A stretch of DNA of 61,233 nucleotides from an uncultured Bacteroidota bacterium (GTDB lineage Bacteria > Bacteroidota > Bacteroidia > Flavobacteriales > UA16). This document shows, one piece after another, positions 35,266 through 45,425 of the stretch. Below the pieces are notes generated by a model that did no database searches, was not told where the DNA came from, and was given only the letters and a program-made list of their open reading frames with translations. The position numbers and the translations under genes are program-made. The stretch spans positions 1-61,233 of the forward strand of contig CACHDD010000001.1 of the NCBI GenBank assembly GCA_902578505.1, written 5' to 3'. Each line of letters starts with the position of its first letter. Positions within the stretch are counted from its first letter, which is position 1.

Positions 35266-37732
35266 ATCGCTTGTAGCACTTTTATTCTGTCTAGTATATT
35301 CTCTTATTTATTTAGCTCAAACTACATCTGTTGAAGGTAGAATTTTTGATGGCGAAACTGGCGAACCTCTTCCATTTGTTACTGTTAGTTTTAAGGGAAC
35401 CAACAAAGGGACGACATCTAATATTGATGGAAGGTATACATTGAGCACTAAAGAGAGAGTAGGTAAAATTCATATCTCATTCCTGGGTTATTTATCTCAA
35501 ACAATTCAGATTCAAAAAGAAGTGCATCAGACACTTAATATTGCTTTAGAGCCGAAACGCATAGAATTAGCAGCAGCTGAAGTAAGGCCCGATAAGAAGA
35601 GAAAAAATCCCGCTAAACCTCTAATGCAAAGAGTGGCTGATGCAAAAAAATACAACAATCCGAAAAACATCCCCGCCCTTAAATATAAATTTCACGATAG
35701 GCTAGAAGTCGATGTAAACGACATACCAGAAAAGTTGCCTGAACGGAAATTTTGGGGTGCATTTGGCTGGGTTTGGGATAAGCTAGACTCAAGCGAGCAA
35801 AGGGTAAATCTTCCACTCTTTATGTCTGAATCGATAGGCAACATTAGAACCCAAAACAAACCTTCAAGAACTGAAAAGCGCATTGATGCAGCCAGAGCAA
35901 CATGGATGGAAGAGGGCGATAACTCATCATCAGTTTCAGCAGAATTCTTCGACATAGACCTCTATGAAAATCAATTTCTATTAATCGATAAGGCATTTAC
36001 AAGTCCCATCCACGATAGGGGTAATTTGCACTACAGATACTACATTCTGGATACATTAGAGATAGAGGGGCGCGTGAATTTTCATTTGGCTTTTGTACCA
36101 AGAAGAAGGGGGGAATACACTTTTGAAGGAGAGTTTTGGATAGATACCTTGACAATGGGGCTTTCTAAAATTGATGCTAAAATTTCCGAAGGTGCTGCGA
36201 TCAATTTCATTCGTTCAATGAGCTTTATGCAGAAGTACGATTTTCAAAATAAAAACTGGGTTCTCTCAAAAAGAGAAATAATAATGGACGCTTCGTTAGT
36301 TGGCAGAAGCATGGGAGTTTACGCGCGAAATAAAACACTATATTACGACTTTGAATTTGCTGAAGAATGGCCAAGAGATGTTTGGGGTTCAAAGAGGGAT
36401 CTTACCTACGACACAGGCGCTCATGATGTCCTTGAAGAAGAATGGGTTAAGAAGAGACCTCATCCAATATCAAATAGAGAAATGGACATCTATGAGACTG
36501 TTGATTCAATTCAATCTATGCCTCAATTTGACTTTCTTGGTGGCCTACTTTACTTTGTTGGTACTGGTTATGTTGAATTTGAACACATTGAAATCGGGCC
36601 TTGGTATGATGCCTATTCCTACAACGAAGTTGAAGGGAGTAGATTTTCTCTAGAGATGTACACAACGGATGAGGTGAGTAGAAAGATCTTCCCATCTGTT
36701 TTTTGTGCTTATGGAACACGTGATAAGGAATTTAAATACGGAGCAGATATCACTTACGTCCAAAATAGAGTCCCTAGGATTGAGTGGTACGCTTCATACC
36801 AAAAAGATATCGAACAACTTGGTATGATGGGGTTCTTTGATCAAGGTAATCTATTTAACTCTGCGTTTAACCTAAGAGCCCAAAACCAACTCGCAATGAT
36901 TTCAGTATCTGAAGCAAGTTTCCTTGGGGAATTTGGGAGTGGATTTACCTCGTTTATCGAGCTTCGACATAGAAAAGTAGAATCCCGAGGTAAACTAGAC
37001 TTTCTGCCTCCAAATTATTTAGTAAGATCTCCAAGTGGTCCTGCTTGGATAGCACAAAGGCCTTCAATCATTACAGCTGAATCTACATTTCAATTGAGAT
37101 ATGCAAGGAATGAAAAATTTGTAAGCGGTTCGACTGAAAGGATTAGCCTGGGTACTCGAGCACCAATTTGGACTATAACTACAACCCAAGGCTGGAAAGG
37201 TATAGCTGGATCTCAATATAGATATGGTCGTTATACCATGGGTTTAGAAGGGAAATTGCGCCTTGGCCCATTAGGCCGAATCGACTATAACTCAGAAATT
37301 GGAACTTATTCAGGTAATGCACCTTTCCCATTACTAGAGCTACAGCCTGCTAATGAAACCGTTCTTTCAATTAAAGAATCCTTCAATCTGCTCCAGTATT
37401 TTGAATATGTAACCGATACATGGGTAAGGGGATTTTACGAGTGGCATGGCGAAGGTGTACTTCTAGGTCGAATACCTTGGATTAAGCAATTAGAGCTTAG
37501 AGAATTGGTTGGAATAAAAGGAGTTTATGGACATTGGGACGATAGGCACGAAAGCATTTTAGAACTTCCAGAATATACAAATGGTCTCAATGGTTTTTAC
37601 GGCGAAGCAGTAATAGGAATTGAAAATATTTTGGGCTTAATAAGAGTAGATTTAAACCTTCAACTAAAAGAACCCACCATTGATTTCAGTGAAAAATGGG
37701 GGGTTAGGGTAGGTCTAGGCTTTGAGCTTTAA
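35255..37732 (+). CDS. DUF5686 protein with carboxypeptidase-like N-terminal domain
   Basis: 825 residues. The signal peptide (about residues 1-22) is followed by a carboxypeptidase-D regulatory-like domain (about 25-110, [33 protein letters not shown]). The remaining 700 residues belong to the DUF5686 type, common in Bacteroidota, and include a likely outer-membrane barrel ending in [10 protein letters not shown]. The role is unknown; such proteins are thought to act at the outer membrane. It overlaps tatC by 11 bp and ends 13 bp before the lptB ATG. Confidence 0.8.
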   Translation: MTIRSLVALLFCLVYSLIYLAQTTSVEGRIFDGETGEPLPFVTVSFKGTNKGTTSNIDGRYTLSTKERVGKIHISFLGYLSQTIQIQKEVHQTLNIALEPKRIELAAAEVRPDKKRKNPAKPLMQRVADAKKYNNPKNIPALKYKFHDRLEVDVNDIPEKLPERKFWGAFGWVWDKLDSSEQRVNLPLFMSESIGNIRTQNKPSRTEKRIDAARATWMEEGDNSSSVSAEFFDIDLYENQFLLIDKAFTSPIHDRGNLHYRYYILDTLEIEGRVNFHLAFVPRRRGEYTFEGEFWIDTLTMGLSKIDAKISEGAAINFIRSMSFMQKYDFQNKNWVLSKREIIMDASLVGRSMGVYARNKTLYYDFEFAEEWPRDVWGSKRDLTYDTGAHDVLEEEWVKKRPHPISNREMDIYETVDSIQSMPQFDFLGGLLYFVGTGYVEFEHIEIGPWYDAYSYNEVEGSRFSLEMYTTDEVSRKIFPSVFCAYGTRDKEFKYGADITYVQNRVPRIEWYASYQKDIEQLGMMGFFDQGNLFNSAFNLRAQNQLAMISVSEASFLGEFGSGFTSFIELRHRKVESRGKLDFLPPNYLVRSPSGPAWIAQRPSIITAESTFQLRYARNEKFVSGSTERISLGTRAPIWTITTTQGWKGIAGSQYRYGRYTMGLEGKLRLGPLGRIDYNSEIGTYSGNAPFPLLELQPANETVLSIKESFNLLQYFEYVTDTWVRGFYEWHGEGVLLGRIPWIKQLELRELVGIKGVYGHWDDRHESILELPEYTNGLNGFYGEAVIGIENILGLIRVDLNLQLKEPTIDFSEKWGVRVGLGFEL

Positions 37733-37745
37733 TTTTGTATCCAAT

Positions 37746-38498
37746 ATGAATATATCTGCAGCACATAATAATGCAACACTTAAAGCAAGCAACATCTCTA
37801 AAACCTATTCAGGCAGAAAGGTTGTAAGTGATGTTAGCTTTAATGTAAATCCAGGAGAAGTTGTGGGATTATTAGGGCCAAACGGAGCAGGTAAAACAAC
37901 TTCATTTTACGCTGTTGTAGGATTAGTTAATCCAGAAGTTGGAAAAGTATTCCTAGGTGATAAAGAGTTGACAAATCTCCCCATGTATATGAGGGCTCGA
38001 GAGGGGATTGGCTATTTACCACAAGAGGCCTCGGTGTTTAGAGCTCTTTCTGTTGAAGACAATATCACTGCTATTCTTGAGCTACGAGGATTAAGTAAAA
38101 GTGAGCAAAAAGAAAAGCTTGAGGGACTACTGGACGAGTTTAGACTAACTAAAGTTAGAAAAAGTATGGGAGCTGTACTTTCAGGAGGTGAAAGAAGGAG
38201 AACTGAAATTGCTAGAGCACTAGCATGTGACCCAAACTTTATACTACTTGACGAGCCCTTTGCTGGAGTAGATCCAATTGCTGTTGAAGATATTCAGAGA
38301 ATTGTAGTACAGTTAAAACAGAAGGGGATTGGAGTTTTGATTACCGACCACAATGTTCAAGAAACTCTTCACATCACAGATAGAGCATACTTACTTTTTG
38401 AAGGAAAAATTCTAAAAGAAGGAACTGCAGAAACCCTAGCGTCTGATGAACAAGTTAGAAGAGTGTATCTAGGAAGAAATTTTGAATTGAGGAAGTAA
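37746..38498 (+). CDS. lptB: LPS export ABC transporter ATP-binding protein LptB
   Basis: 250 residues from ATG 37746; the in-frame TTG at 37722 lies inside the preceding gene. Walker [17 protein letters not shown], the LptB-specific signature [16 protein letters not shown], Walker [21 protein letters not shown] and the H-loop [11 protein letters not shown] are all present. LptB drives LptFGC extraction of lipopolysaccharide from the inner membrane. Co-location with kdsD (Kdo synthesis) fits an LPS theme. Its 3' end overlaps the convergent ribE by 30 bp. Confidence 0.96.
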   Translation: MNISAAHNNATLKASNISKTYSGRKVVSDVSFNVNPGEVVGLLGPNGAGKTTSFYAVVGLVNPEVGKVFLGDKELTNLPMYMRAREGIGYLPQEASVFRALSVEDNITAILELRGLSKSEQKEKLEGLLDEFRLTKVRKSMGAVLSGGERRRTEIARALACDPNFILLDEPFAGVDPIAVEDIQRIVVQLKQKGIGVLITDHNVQETLHITDRAYLLFEGKILKEGTAETLASDEQVRRVYLGRNFELRK

Positions 38499-39089
38499 TC
38501 CACCTCTTGCGTCAAGCATCTTATAAATATACTTGCCGATTACGTCAAATTCTAAATTTACACTGTCTCCTATCTGAAGTTCATGCATTGTAGTTTCTTG
38601 CCATGTGTAGGGTATCAGCGCAACTGAAAACCTTCCTTCATCGCTACTTACAACAGTTAGTGAGATACCATTAACTGTAATTGATCCTTTAGGGACTGTC
38701 ATCCATTGAAACGAACTTTTATGCTCAATGATTAACTCATGCGAGCCATCTTTTTCAATTATTTCGACTAGAGTTCCCGTTGTGTCTACATGACCTTGCA
38801 CCATGTGGCCGTCGAACCTATCGCCCAACATCATACATCTTTCAAGGTTCACATTATCACCAACCTTCCAATTATTAAGACTAGTCTTTTGCATAGTTTC
38901 GTCTATGGCAGTTACAACGTAATCCTCGCTTGAACAACTTACAACTGTTAGACAAACACCATCGTGTGCTAAGCTTTGGTCTATTTTAAGCTCAGAATTA
39001 AAGCTGCATGAAAGAGTAAAGTGAACATTTGTACCCTCCCTTTCAATTTTGGTTATCCTACCTTTAGATTCAACTATTCCTGTGAACAT
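38469..39089 (-). CDS. ribE: riboflavin synthase alpha chain
   Basis: 206 residues from the ATG at 39089, which gives the canonical start [12 protein letters not shown]; an upstream in-frame start would overlap the preceding gene. Two lumazine-binding repeats are visible: [33 protein letters not shown], and in the second half [38 protein letters not shown]. It dismutates two 6,7-dimethyl-8-ribityllumazine to riboflavin. It follows the T9SS type B gene by 1 bp, so it is probably translated from the same transcript. Confidence 0.95.
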   Translation of the reverse strand: MFTGIVESKGRITKIEREGTNVHFTLSCSFNSELKIDQSLAHDGVCLTVVSCSSEDYVVTAIDETMQKTSLNNWKVGDNVNLERCMMLGDRFDGHMVQGHVDTTGTLVEIIEKDGSHELIIEHKSSFQWMTVPKGSITVNGISLTVVSSDEGRFSVALIPYTWQETTMHELQIGDSVNLEFDVIGKYIYKMLDARGGLLPQFKISS

Positions 39090-39090
39090 A

Positions 39091-41760
39091 TTAATCGACA
39101 ATTGAGCTTTTAGAACCCAGAATCTGAATTTGGCCATTGAACTTTTCAGAAACGATTCCTTCTAGTCTAATGGTATTTAGTGTAAGAGTGTAAAAATAGA
39201 CTCCATCGACTAATTTTTCGTCACTTTCCTTATTTCGACCATCCCAATTTATTTCAGTATCTTCCGTCACAAAGACTTCTGTGCCCCACCTATTGTAAAC
39301 TCTAAAATCAACTGATTCAATGAATTTCCATGATAATGGAACGAAGAAGTCATTTACTTTATCTTCATTTGGGGTAAAGACATTGGGTAAAAAGTAGAAA
39401 GGACAGTTATCAACGCAAACAATGTTTGAGAATTCACTTTCGTTGCGTCTATAATCTCCATTTGGCCCGACTAGTAATGAGTCAATTGCAGTAATTGCAA
39501 AGCATCCAGCTATAGTTCCTTCGTTTTGTTCAAAATTGAAAACGAATGTCGAGTCAAGTTCTAGTCCTTCTATATTATCATAAGTAGCATACAGTTCCAA
39601 TGTGTCACCTAGGAATTGACCCCAATAAATATTGTACCCCATTACATCATCTGAACATTCGTTTGAACCAAACCAGCTTAGTAGATCTGTTTGGGCTTCG
39701 CAATCATCGTCCACTTCAAGGGTTGGTGGGCAAGGAGGAGTGAAGTCATATGGTACACCGCATGCCTCTTGAGATCTATTGTGTAGAGGATTTTGAATCA
39801 AGTTTGAATCATAAGCTCCCTCAGTTGTCACTCTGTAACAATACGTTCTTGTGTTTACTAATCCAGAATCTACATATACGTGGTAATCAGTTGTATCGTA
39901 TGGTACAAAATCAACATCACTAGTAGCCTTTCTCTCGATATAGTATCTATAGTTAAACCACGGAACATTTGCTGTGATTGTCAGCTCAAGCCTATTGTCG
40001 TTTGGCTCCAATGTTAAATATGGAGTTGAAGCAGGTATACTCTCGCCAACTAGTGCTGGACCATCAGATGTAGTGCACCATGCTTCTACCTTGTAGGTTT
40101 GGGATTTATCAATTGTATTCACTCCTACATCAACATAAGAGCTATCAGTGAGCCCATCTACAATTTCAATGAAAGATCCATCATTTCTATAAACCTTATA
40201 AGTATATGGTTTGGGGAAAATCAAGGTGTCCATTTCAGTAGGAGGAGACCATCCAACGAAAACATCTCCAGAAGTAGCAGTTGTCATAACATGAGCATGT
40301 GTCATAACTGGAACATCCTTTTTGATTGTCGCACATACCTCGTCAGAAGAAAGCGACTCCGATCCGTCGTCGAATCTAACAACAACCCTGTAACAATATG
40401 TAGCACCGTATGAAAGCAAATCATCATCTACATAAAAAGTGTTTGACAGGCCAGGTACGCTGGCAATTAACTCAAATCCCAAATCATTTGGCACTCCTAT
40501 TTCGCAAGCCGTGGGTTCCCAGGGTTGGCTTTCAAATCGCCTGTAGATATCGTGATAACCATCCTCAATTTGCCAACTTGGTAGTTGATCCGCGCATTCT
40601 CCTCCATCCCAACTCAACAACACAGTATTCCCAACAGGCTCTGCATTTACATTTTCTACTGGTGGAGCAACTATTCTAATAAATGCTGACTCAATGTCTG
40701 CTAGAGGAACTGAGTTGCCCAAATCTTTGGCCTTAAAAATTACTTGATAGGGCTCTAACCTAACCTCAGCGCAAGTAGGAGCCCAAGCAAATTCTCCAAT
40801 ACCACCACCAAGATTGACAAAGGTTGCAATGTTATCTACTTCGGATATTGGGCCCCCAATAGCACTCAAAGTGATGTTATCACCATCTGGATCATTTGCA
40901 TTTACATCCCAAGTTAAAAATGTTCCTGCCACAATACATGTGTCAGCAATTGGACTCAGTTCAGGGGGATGGTTACTACACATCTGAACGTCTATCTGCA
41001 TATCCCGAATTACTTCTCCTACTTTGCGCATCTCTCCATTTACTTCCCTAAATTCTTCAATGAGAATTGCAATATTGTACTCACCAACAATTTTAGGCGA
41101 ATCCCAAATAACATCGCCAGTTTCAGAGTCAATAGAGAAAATATCATCCTCTGGGCTTACCTCGTCAGGATATATATAAGTTGGAATTGGATCTCCATTA
41201 AACCCTCTACACGGAACTAAGCTATAGACTAGCAAGTCTCCATCTGGATCATGTGCGGAAGGATTGTGAATCCAAAGCCTGTCTCTACAAGCATTCTCAG
41301 TTGCAGGATTTAGTAGGTTTACACTATTGTTATGCCCTGCTTCAGGGTCAATAATCAATACGCTCCTAATAGAAAAAGGCGTATCAACTGAGCCAAACAT
41401 ATTTAAGACTCCTTCGTTCCTATTTGGATCTTCAACAACTATCTCAAAAACTCCAGGTCCTGCATAAGTATGTCGACCACGGTAGGTGTTTATTTGTATA
41501 TCCTCATTTAGGAATGTGTAATCAATATCTTCTCTATCAAGACTATCTAATTCATTAGAATCACCCCAAAACAGATATAAAACTGGTCTGTCTGCTAATG
41601 ATGACTCCTTGGTATAAGTAGTAATTGAAACCTCGTATGTAAGCCCTGCAACATGCGTGTAGGTAATTTCGCCAGCTCTATTGTGCGTAGCAAATGATGA
41701 AGTACAATAAATGAACATTGCTAACACCAGAAAAATTAACCTATTTAAGACACTATGCAT
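39091..41760 (-). CDS. large secreted protein with gliding-motility-associated (T9SS type B) C-terminus
   Basis: 889 residues. Signal peptide about residues 1-24 (ending SFA). The body contains beta-sandwich repeats: a region with PDGDLLVYSL and DPDGDNITLSAIGG, then several fibronectin type III-like modules with repeated TYCYRV cores (about residues 375-720). The last about 95 residues are a type B sorting domain: FLPNVFTPNEDKVNDFF, YNRWGTEVF, NWDGRN, LVDGVYFYTLTL. It should be exported by type IX secretion and act at the surface as an adhesin-like protein; no catalytic motif is visible. Confidence 0.85.
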   Translation of the reverse strand: MHSVLNRLIFLVLAMFIYCTSSFATHNRAGEITYTHVAGLTYEVSITTYTKESSLADRPVLYLFWGDSNELDSLDREDIDYTFLNEDIQINTYRGRHTYAGPGVFEIVVEDPNRNEGVLNMFGSVDTPFSIRSVLIIDPEAGHNNSVNLLNPATENACRDRLWIHNPSAHDPDGDLLVYSLVPCRGFNGDPIPTYIYPDEVSPEDDIFSIDSETGDVIWDSPKIVGEYNIAILIEEFREVNGEMRKVGEVIRDMQIDVQMCSNHPPELSPIADTCIVAGTFLTWDVNANDPDGDNITLSAIGGPISEVDNIATFVNLGGGIGEFAWAPTCAEVRLEPYQVIFKAKDLGNSVPLADIESAFIRIVAPPVENVNAEPVGNTVLLSWDGGECADQLPSWQIEDGYHDIYRRFESQPWEPTACEIGVPNDLGFELIASVPGLSNTFYVDDDLLSYGATYCYRVVVRFDDGSESLSSDEVCATIKKDVPVMTHAHVMTTATSGDVFVGWSPPTEMDTLIFPKPYTYKVYRNDGSFIEIVDGLTDSSYVDVGVNTIDKSQTYKVEAWCTTSDGPALVGESIPASTPYLTLEPNDNRLELTITANVPWFNYRYYIERKATSDVDFVPYDTTDYHVYVDSGLVNTRTYCYRVTTEGAYDSNLIQNPLHNRSQEACGVPYDFTPPCPPTLEVDDDCEAQTDLLSWFGSNECSDDVMGYNIYWGQFLGDTLELYATYDNIEGLELDSTFVFNFEQNEGTIAGCFAITAIDSLLVGPNGDYRRNESEFSNIVCVDNCPFYFLPNVFTPNEDKVNDFFVPLSWKFIESVDFRVYNRWGTEVFVTEDTEINWDGRNKESDEKLVDGVYFYTLTLNTIRLEGIVSEKFNGQIQILGSKSSIVD

Positions 41761-41826
41761 TGCGGACTAAGTTACATATTTGACACTGCAATTAGGCACT
41801 ACCTTTACACAACAAAAACAAAATAA

Positions 41827-42882
41827 ATGAGAGTAGGACTTACGACGGGTGATCCAAATGGAATTGGCGTTGAAACTATACTGAAAACATTCATGGATGA
41901 TCGAATACTAAATTCGATCACTCCTATTCTCTATGCTTCTGAAAATCTGATAGACCAAAACTTAAAAACATTGGGGGTTGAGAATCTAAAGGTAAATTTT
42001 ATTGAATCGGCAGAAAAGGCAAAAAAGGGAAAATTCAATGTAGTTAAATCATGCTCGGAAGATTTCTTAATTGTACACGGGGAATTGAGTTCTGGAGCAG
42101 GTGCATATAGCTTCGAATCTTTAAAAAATGCTGTAGAGGATCTTGCCGCGACAAAGGTTGACGTCCTTGTAACAGCTCCCATTAATAAAGATGCAATTAC
42201 AAAGTCAGGATTTAAATTTCCTGGTCATACTGAATATTTAGCCGATTTCGCAAATGCTGACGACGTATTGATGTTCCTAGTTGGTGATGGATTGAGAATA
42301 GGAATTGTGACTGGACATATCGCTCTTAAAGAGGTCGCATCTAAGCTCACTTCAAAAGAAATATTGAGCAAACTCAAATTGATGAATGAATCTCTTTTGA
42401 GAGATTTTGGTTGTTCAACCCCAAAAATTGCTGTTCTAGGACTAAATCCCCACGCAGGAGATAACGGATTAATGGGAAATGAAGAAAAGAACATTATTTC
42501 CCCCGCGATTAAAGAGGCAAATTCAAAAGGTATAAAGGCATTTGGGCCATATGCTGCCGACGGATTCTTTGGTTCAGGCGCATACAAAAAATTTGATGGA
42601 GTGCTAGCGATGTACCACGATCAAGGTTTGGCACCATTTAAGGCTCTAAGTTTTGGTAGAGGAGTTAATTTTACTGCTGGTTTACAAATCGTAAGAACAA
42701 GTCCAGACCACGGTACAGGTTTTGATATTGCTGGAAAAAATAAAGCAACTGCAGATTCGATTCGATCTGCTATCTTCCTTGCAACTGATGTTAGAAAGAA
42801 TCGCTTGAATTACCGTAAAATATCCAGTAATCCTCTAAAAATTTCGGCACCTAAACGAGAATATCGAGATTCGAAGCGCTAA
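41827..42882 (+). CDS. pdxA: 4-hydroxythreonine-4-phosphate dehydrogenase
   Basis: 351 residues. PdxA oxidises 4-phosphohydroxy-L-threonine in pyridoxal-phosphate synthesis. Markers: N-terminal GDPNGIGVE, VTAPINKDAI, the metal-ligand histidines in FPGHTEYLADF, MYHDQGLAPFK and RTSPDHGTGFDIAG, and GLNPHAGDNGLMG. The C-terminus has a short basic tail (KREYRDSKR). It is divergent from the large T9SS gene and is followed by yceD, which has its own promoter element. Confidence 0.95.
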   Translation: MRVGLTTGDPNGIGVETILKTFMDDRILNSITPILYASENLIDQNLKTLGVENLKVNFIESAEKAKKGKFNVVKSCSEDFLIVHGELSSGAGAYSFESLKNAVEDLAATKVDVLVTAPINKDAITKSGFKFPGHTEYLADFANADDVLMFLVGDGLRIGIVTGHIALKEVASKLTSKEILSKLKLMNESLLRDFGCSTPKIAVLGLNPHAGDNGLMGNEEKNIISPAIKEANSKGIKAFGPYAADGFFGSGAYKKFDGVLAMYHDQGLAPFKALSFGRGVNFTAGLQIVRTSPDHGTGFDIAGKNKATADSIRSAIFLATDVRKNRLNYRKISSNPLKISAPKREYRDSKR

Positions 42883-42907
42883 TTAGATTTTAATAATGAG
42901 TATTCAC

Positions 42908-42915
42908 TATCTTTG
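42908..42915 (+). promoter_or_regulatory. -7 element for yceD-rpmF
   Basis: TATCTTTG is an exact TAnnTTTG match, 21 bp before the ATG at 42937. No TTG at -33 distance is visible. Confidence 0.5.
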
Positions 42916-42936
42916 CCCTCCCGAAATTTGAAAAGA

Positions 42937-43437
42937 ATGAATTCCCTAGATCTTTACAAAATTCCTTTTAAGGGTTTAAAGATTGGGAAACATGAGTTTC
43001 AAATGTACGTGGACCAAGAGTTCTTTACACATTTCCCTGCATCAGAGATAGAAGACGCAAAAGGCATTGTAGATGTCGTTCTTGAATATTCTGAAACGAA
43101 TATGATACTAAATCTAAACATGAACTTGAATTGGAAAATTCCTTGTGGACGTTGTCTACAGGAACTTAACTATGATCTAAATCAAAAGGATAGAATTGTC
43201 ATCCAATACGGAGAAGTGACAGATATCAATGAAGATTTGTGGATTTTAGGCAAGAATGAGATTGAGTTAGATCTAGCCCAAACCATTTTAGAATTAGCGC
43301 ATACATCGCGACCTACGCATCAGGTTCACGAAACTGTAAAAGATTGTGATCCTGAGATGCTAAAGTTCTTCAAATTAGATGACGGAAAAAGTGAAAGACA
43401 GATTGATCCCCGATGGGACGCTTTAAAGAATTTGTAA
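42937..43437 (+). CDS. yceD: YceD/DUF177 family protein
   Basis: 166 residues from ATG 42937; an in-frame start at 42913 overlaps the promoter. The central PCGRCLQEL motif (CxxC) and the acidic [17 protein letters not shown] segment are typical of DUF177, a family linked to 23S rRNA metabolism and nearly always encoded before rpmF. It starts rpmF 10 bp downstream on the same transcript. Confidence 0.88.
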   Translation: MNSLDLYKIPFKGLKIGKHEFQMYVDQEFFTHFPASEIEDAKGIVDVVLEYSETNMILNLNMNLNWKIPCGRCLQELNYDLNQKDRIVIQYGEVTDINEDLWILGKNEIELDLAQTILELAHTSRPTHQVHETVKDCDPEMLKFFKLDDGKSERQIDPRWDALKNL

Positions 43438-43447
43438 AAACATCGCA

Positions 43448-43636
43448 ATGGCACATCCTAAACACAGACAGAGTAAAACTCGTACTCGTAAACGTCGTAC
43501 ACACTACAAGACAACTGCGCCTAATGTAAGTACTTGTCCAACAACTGGCCAACCGCATTTGTTCCACCGTGCACACTGGCACGATGGTAAACTCTACTAC
43601 AAGGGAAAAGTGGTTATGGAAAGAGAAGAAGCATAA
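43448..43636 (+). CDS. rpmF: 50S ribosomal protein L32
   Basis: 62 residues, strongly basic at the N-terminus ([21 protein letters not shown]), the classic L32 start. One Cys occurs in [17 protein letters not shown]; the four-Cys zinc ribbon found in some L32 proteins is absent. Located directly behind yceD and followed by a strong terminator. Confidence 0.96.
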   Translation: MAHPKHRQSKTRTRKRRTHYKTTAPNVSTCPTTGQPHLFHRAHWHDGKLYYKGKVVMEREEA

Positions 43637-43667
43637 TTATTAGGATTTAAAAAATTGAATTATTTCC

Positions 43668-43694
43668 AAGGGGAGCTAACGCTCCCCTTTTTTT
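43668..43694 (+). terminator. intrinsic terminator after rpmF
   Basis: AAGGGGAGC (43668-43676) pairs with GCTCCCCTT (43681-43689) around TAAC, followed by a T tract to 43694. It separates yceD-rpmF from fabH. Confidence 0.9.
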
Positions 43695-43763
43695 ATAAAC
43701 ACAATAGTTATTCACTTTAAAGTTTTTAAGACTAAACTCACAAGTGTATGAGAGACCATTTTA

Positions 43764-43780
43764 AGCACATAACTTGTGCT
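43764..43780. promoter_or_regulatory. inverted repeat upstream of fabH
   Basis: AGCACA-taact-TGTGCT is a perfect 6+6 inverted repeat with a 5-bp spacer, 37 bp upstream of the fabH ATG. It has no T tract, so it looks like a dimeric-regulator operator and not a terminator. Binding protein unknown. Confidence 0.4.
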
Positions 43781-43816
43781 ACTATTCGAATTTATGTCGA
43801 ACCATATGAATAATAT

Positions 43817-44809
43817 ATGAAAGCAGCAATCACATGTGTCGCAGGTCACGTTCCAGACGATATACTGACAAATGACGATCTAAGTAAAATGGTCGACACA
43901 AATGATGAGTGGATTAAAAGTCGTACAGGTATTTCACAAAGACACATACTAAAAGATCCAAATAAGGCTACATCTGACATGGGATCTGAAGCTGTGAAAA
44001 CTCTTTGTGAAAAAAGAGGTATTGATCCAACAGAAATTGATGTCTTGATTACAGCAACTGTAACACCCGACATGCTTTTTCCATCTACGTCTAATCTTAT
44101 TGCAGTAAAATCTGGAGCTACAAATGCTTGGGGGTTTGACCTAAGTGCAGCTTGTTCTGGTTTTTTATTTGCCTTAACAACTGGTGCTCAATTCATCGAA
44201 AATGGAACTTACAAAAAAGTTGTCGTTGTAGGAGCAGATAAAATGAGTTCAATCATTGATTATACAGATAGAACAACATGTGTATTATTTGGTGATGGCG
44301 CTGGAGCTGTACTTTTAGAAGCATCTGACGATGAAAATGGTATTATTGACCATATTCACAAAAGCGACGGATCTGGATCTGAATATCTTTGTTTGAAAGC
44401 GGGAGGATCATTAAATCCAGCATCACATGAAACTGTAAATGCAAAGCAACACTTTATATTTCAAGAAGGTAAAACAGTATTTAAATCTGCCGTCACAGGA
44501 ATGGCAGATGTCAGTTATGAAATTATGGAGAGAAACGGCCTTAAAGGCAAAGACGTTGCGTGGCTTGTTCCTCACCAGGCTAATCTCAGAATTATTGATG
44601 CAACCCAAAGAAGAATGGGTGTTGATCCAAATAAAGTTATGATAAATATTCATGATTATGGAAATACGACAGCAGCAACAATTCCATTATGTCTAAGAGA
44701 TTGGGAATCACAATTGAAGCAAGGAGATAATCTAATTCTAGCCGCATTTGGAGGAGGTTTTACTTGGGGTAGTATTTACCTAAAATGGGCTTACGAAGCT
44801 AAATCTTAA
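43817..44809 (+). CDS. fabH: 3-oxoacyl-ACP synthase III
   Basis: 330 residues. KAS III condenses acetyl-CoA with malonyl-ACP to start fatty-acid synthesis. The catalytic triad is visible: Cys113 (LSAACSGF), His253 (VPHQANLRI) and Asn283 (YGNTTAAT). The C-terminal [14 protein letters not shown] is typical. It heads fabH-accB-accC, a coherent initiation operon; plsX, often found between rpmF and fabH in other phyla, is absent here. Confidence 0.96.
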   Translation: MKAAITCVAGHVPDDILTNDDLSKMVDTNDEWIKSRTGISQRHILKDPNKATSDMGSEAVKTLCEKRGIDPTEIDVLITATVTPDMLFPSTSNLIAVKSGATNAWGFDLSAACSGFLFALTTGAQFIENGTYKKVVVVGADKMSSIIDYTDRTTCVLFGDGAGAVLLEASDDENGIIDHIHKSDGSGSEYLCLKAGGSLNPASHETVNAKQHFIFQEGKTVFKSAVTGMADVSYEIMERNGLKGKDVAWLVPHQANLRIIDATQRRMGVDPNKVMINIHDYGNTTAATIPLCLRDWESQLKQGDNLILAAFGGGFTWGSIYLKWAYEAKS

Positions 44810-44849
44810 CTATACATTACTAAATTGGCATTCTGAATCGCAAGCGATC

Positions 44850-45410
44850 ATGAAACAAACTGAAATACACGATCTCATTAAATTCGTCGCAAAAGCAGGC
44901 GTTACCGAGGTAGAAATAGAGCATAAAGACTTTAAAATCACAATAAAGTCAGAGATGCCAAAGAAAGGAAAGAAGGTTTCCGAGGAGCCAATTATCCAAC
45001 AAATTCAAGTTCCAGTTGCTACTCCTGTTATACAGACACCGACTATAGCACCACCAACGACTATAGCACCACCAACGACTCCAGCAGTACCAACGACTCC
45101 AGCAGCATCAGCGACTTCGGAACCAACAACAGAAGCGCCATCGGCTCCCCTAAAAGACGATACTACTAATTTCATTGAAGTAAAGTCACCCATGATTGGA
45201 ACTTTTTACAGACGACCTAGTCCAGACAAAGATCCGTTTAAAGATGTTGGAGATAGCATCAAAGAAGGCGACATTGTTTGTGTAATTGAGGCAATGAAGC
45301 TCTTTAACGAAATTGAATCAGAGGTAAGCGGTAAGATTGTGAAATTCTTAGTCGAGGACAACTCACCTGTAGAATATGATCAACCACTTTTCCTTGTTGA
45401 TCCTTCTTGA
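44850..45410 (+). CDS. accB: biotin carboxyl carrier protein of acetyl-CoA carboxylase
   Basis: 186 residues. An N-terminal helical segment ([20 protein letters not shown]) leads to a Pro/Ala/Thr-rich flexible linker (about residues 55-95) encoded by 18-bp tandem repeats, then the biotinyl domain with the acceptor Lys150 in [10 protein letters not shown]. It carries carboxybiotin between AccC and the AccAD transferase. The gene ends 15 bp before accC. Confidence 0.96.
   Translation: MKQTEIHDLIKFVAKAGVTEVEIEHKDFKITIKSEMPKKGKKVSEEPIIQQIQVPVATPVIQTPTIAPPTTIAPPTTPAVPTTPAASATSEPTTEAPSAPLKDDTTNFIEVKSPMIGTFYRRPSPDKDPFKDVGDSIKEGDIVCVIEAMKLFNEIESEVSGKIVKFLVEDNSPVEYDQPLFLVDPS
45040..45111 (+). repeat. 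18-bp coding minisatellite in the accB linker
   Basis: Two identical 18-bp units (45040-45057, 45058-45075; CGACTATAGCACCACCAA) are followed by two degenerate ones (45076-45093, 45094-45111). Each encodes a Thr-Thr-x-Ala/Pro type hexapeptide of the mobile linker. The unit number could vary between strains without frameshift. Confidence 0.75.
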
Positions 45411-45425
45411 TCAATCTGAAAAATC

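Noticed and set aside
40099..40679. Plus-strand frames opposite the large T9SS type B gene
   Set aside because: No start context, signal or domain; the minus-strand protein has continuous fibronectin-like modules here.
45005..45193. Antisense frame over the accB linker
   Set aside because: Its Val/Gly repeats are the mirror of the Thr/Pro/Ala linker repeats and have no independent support.
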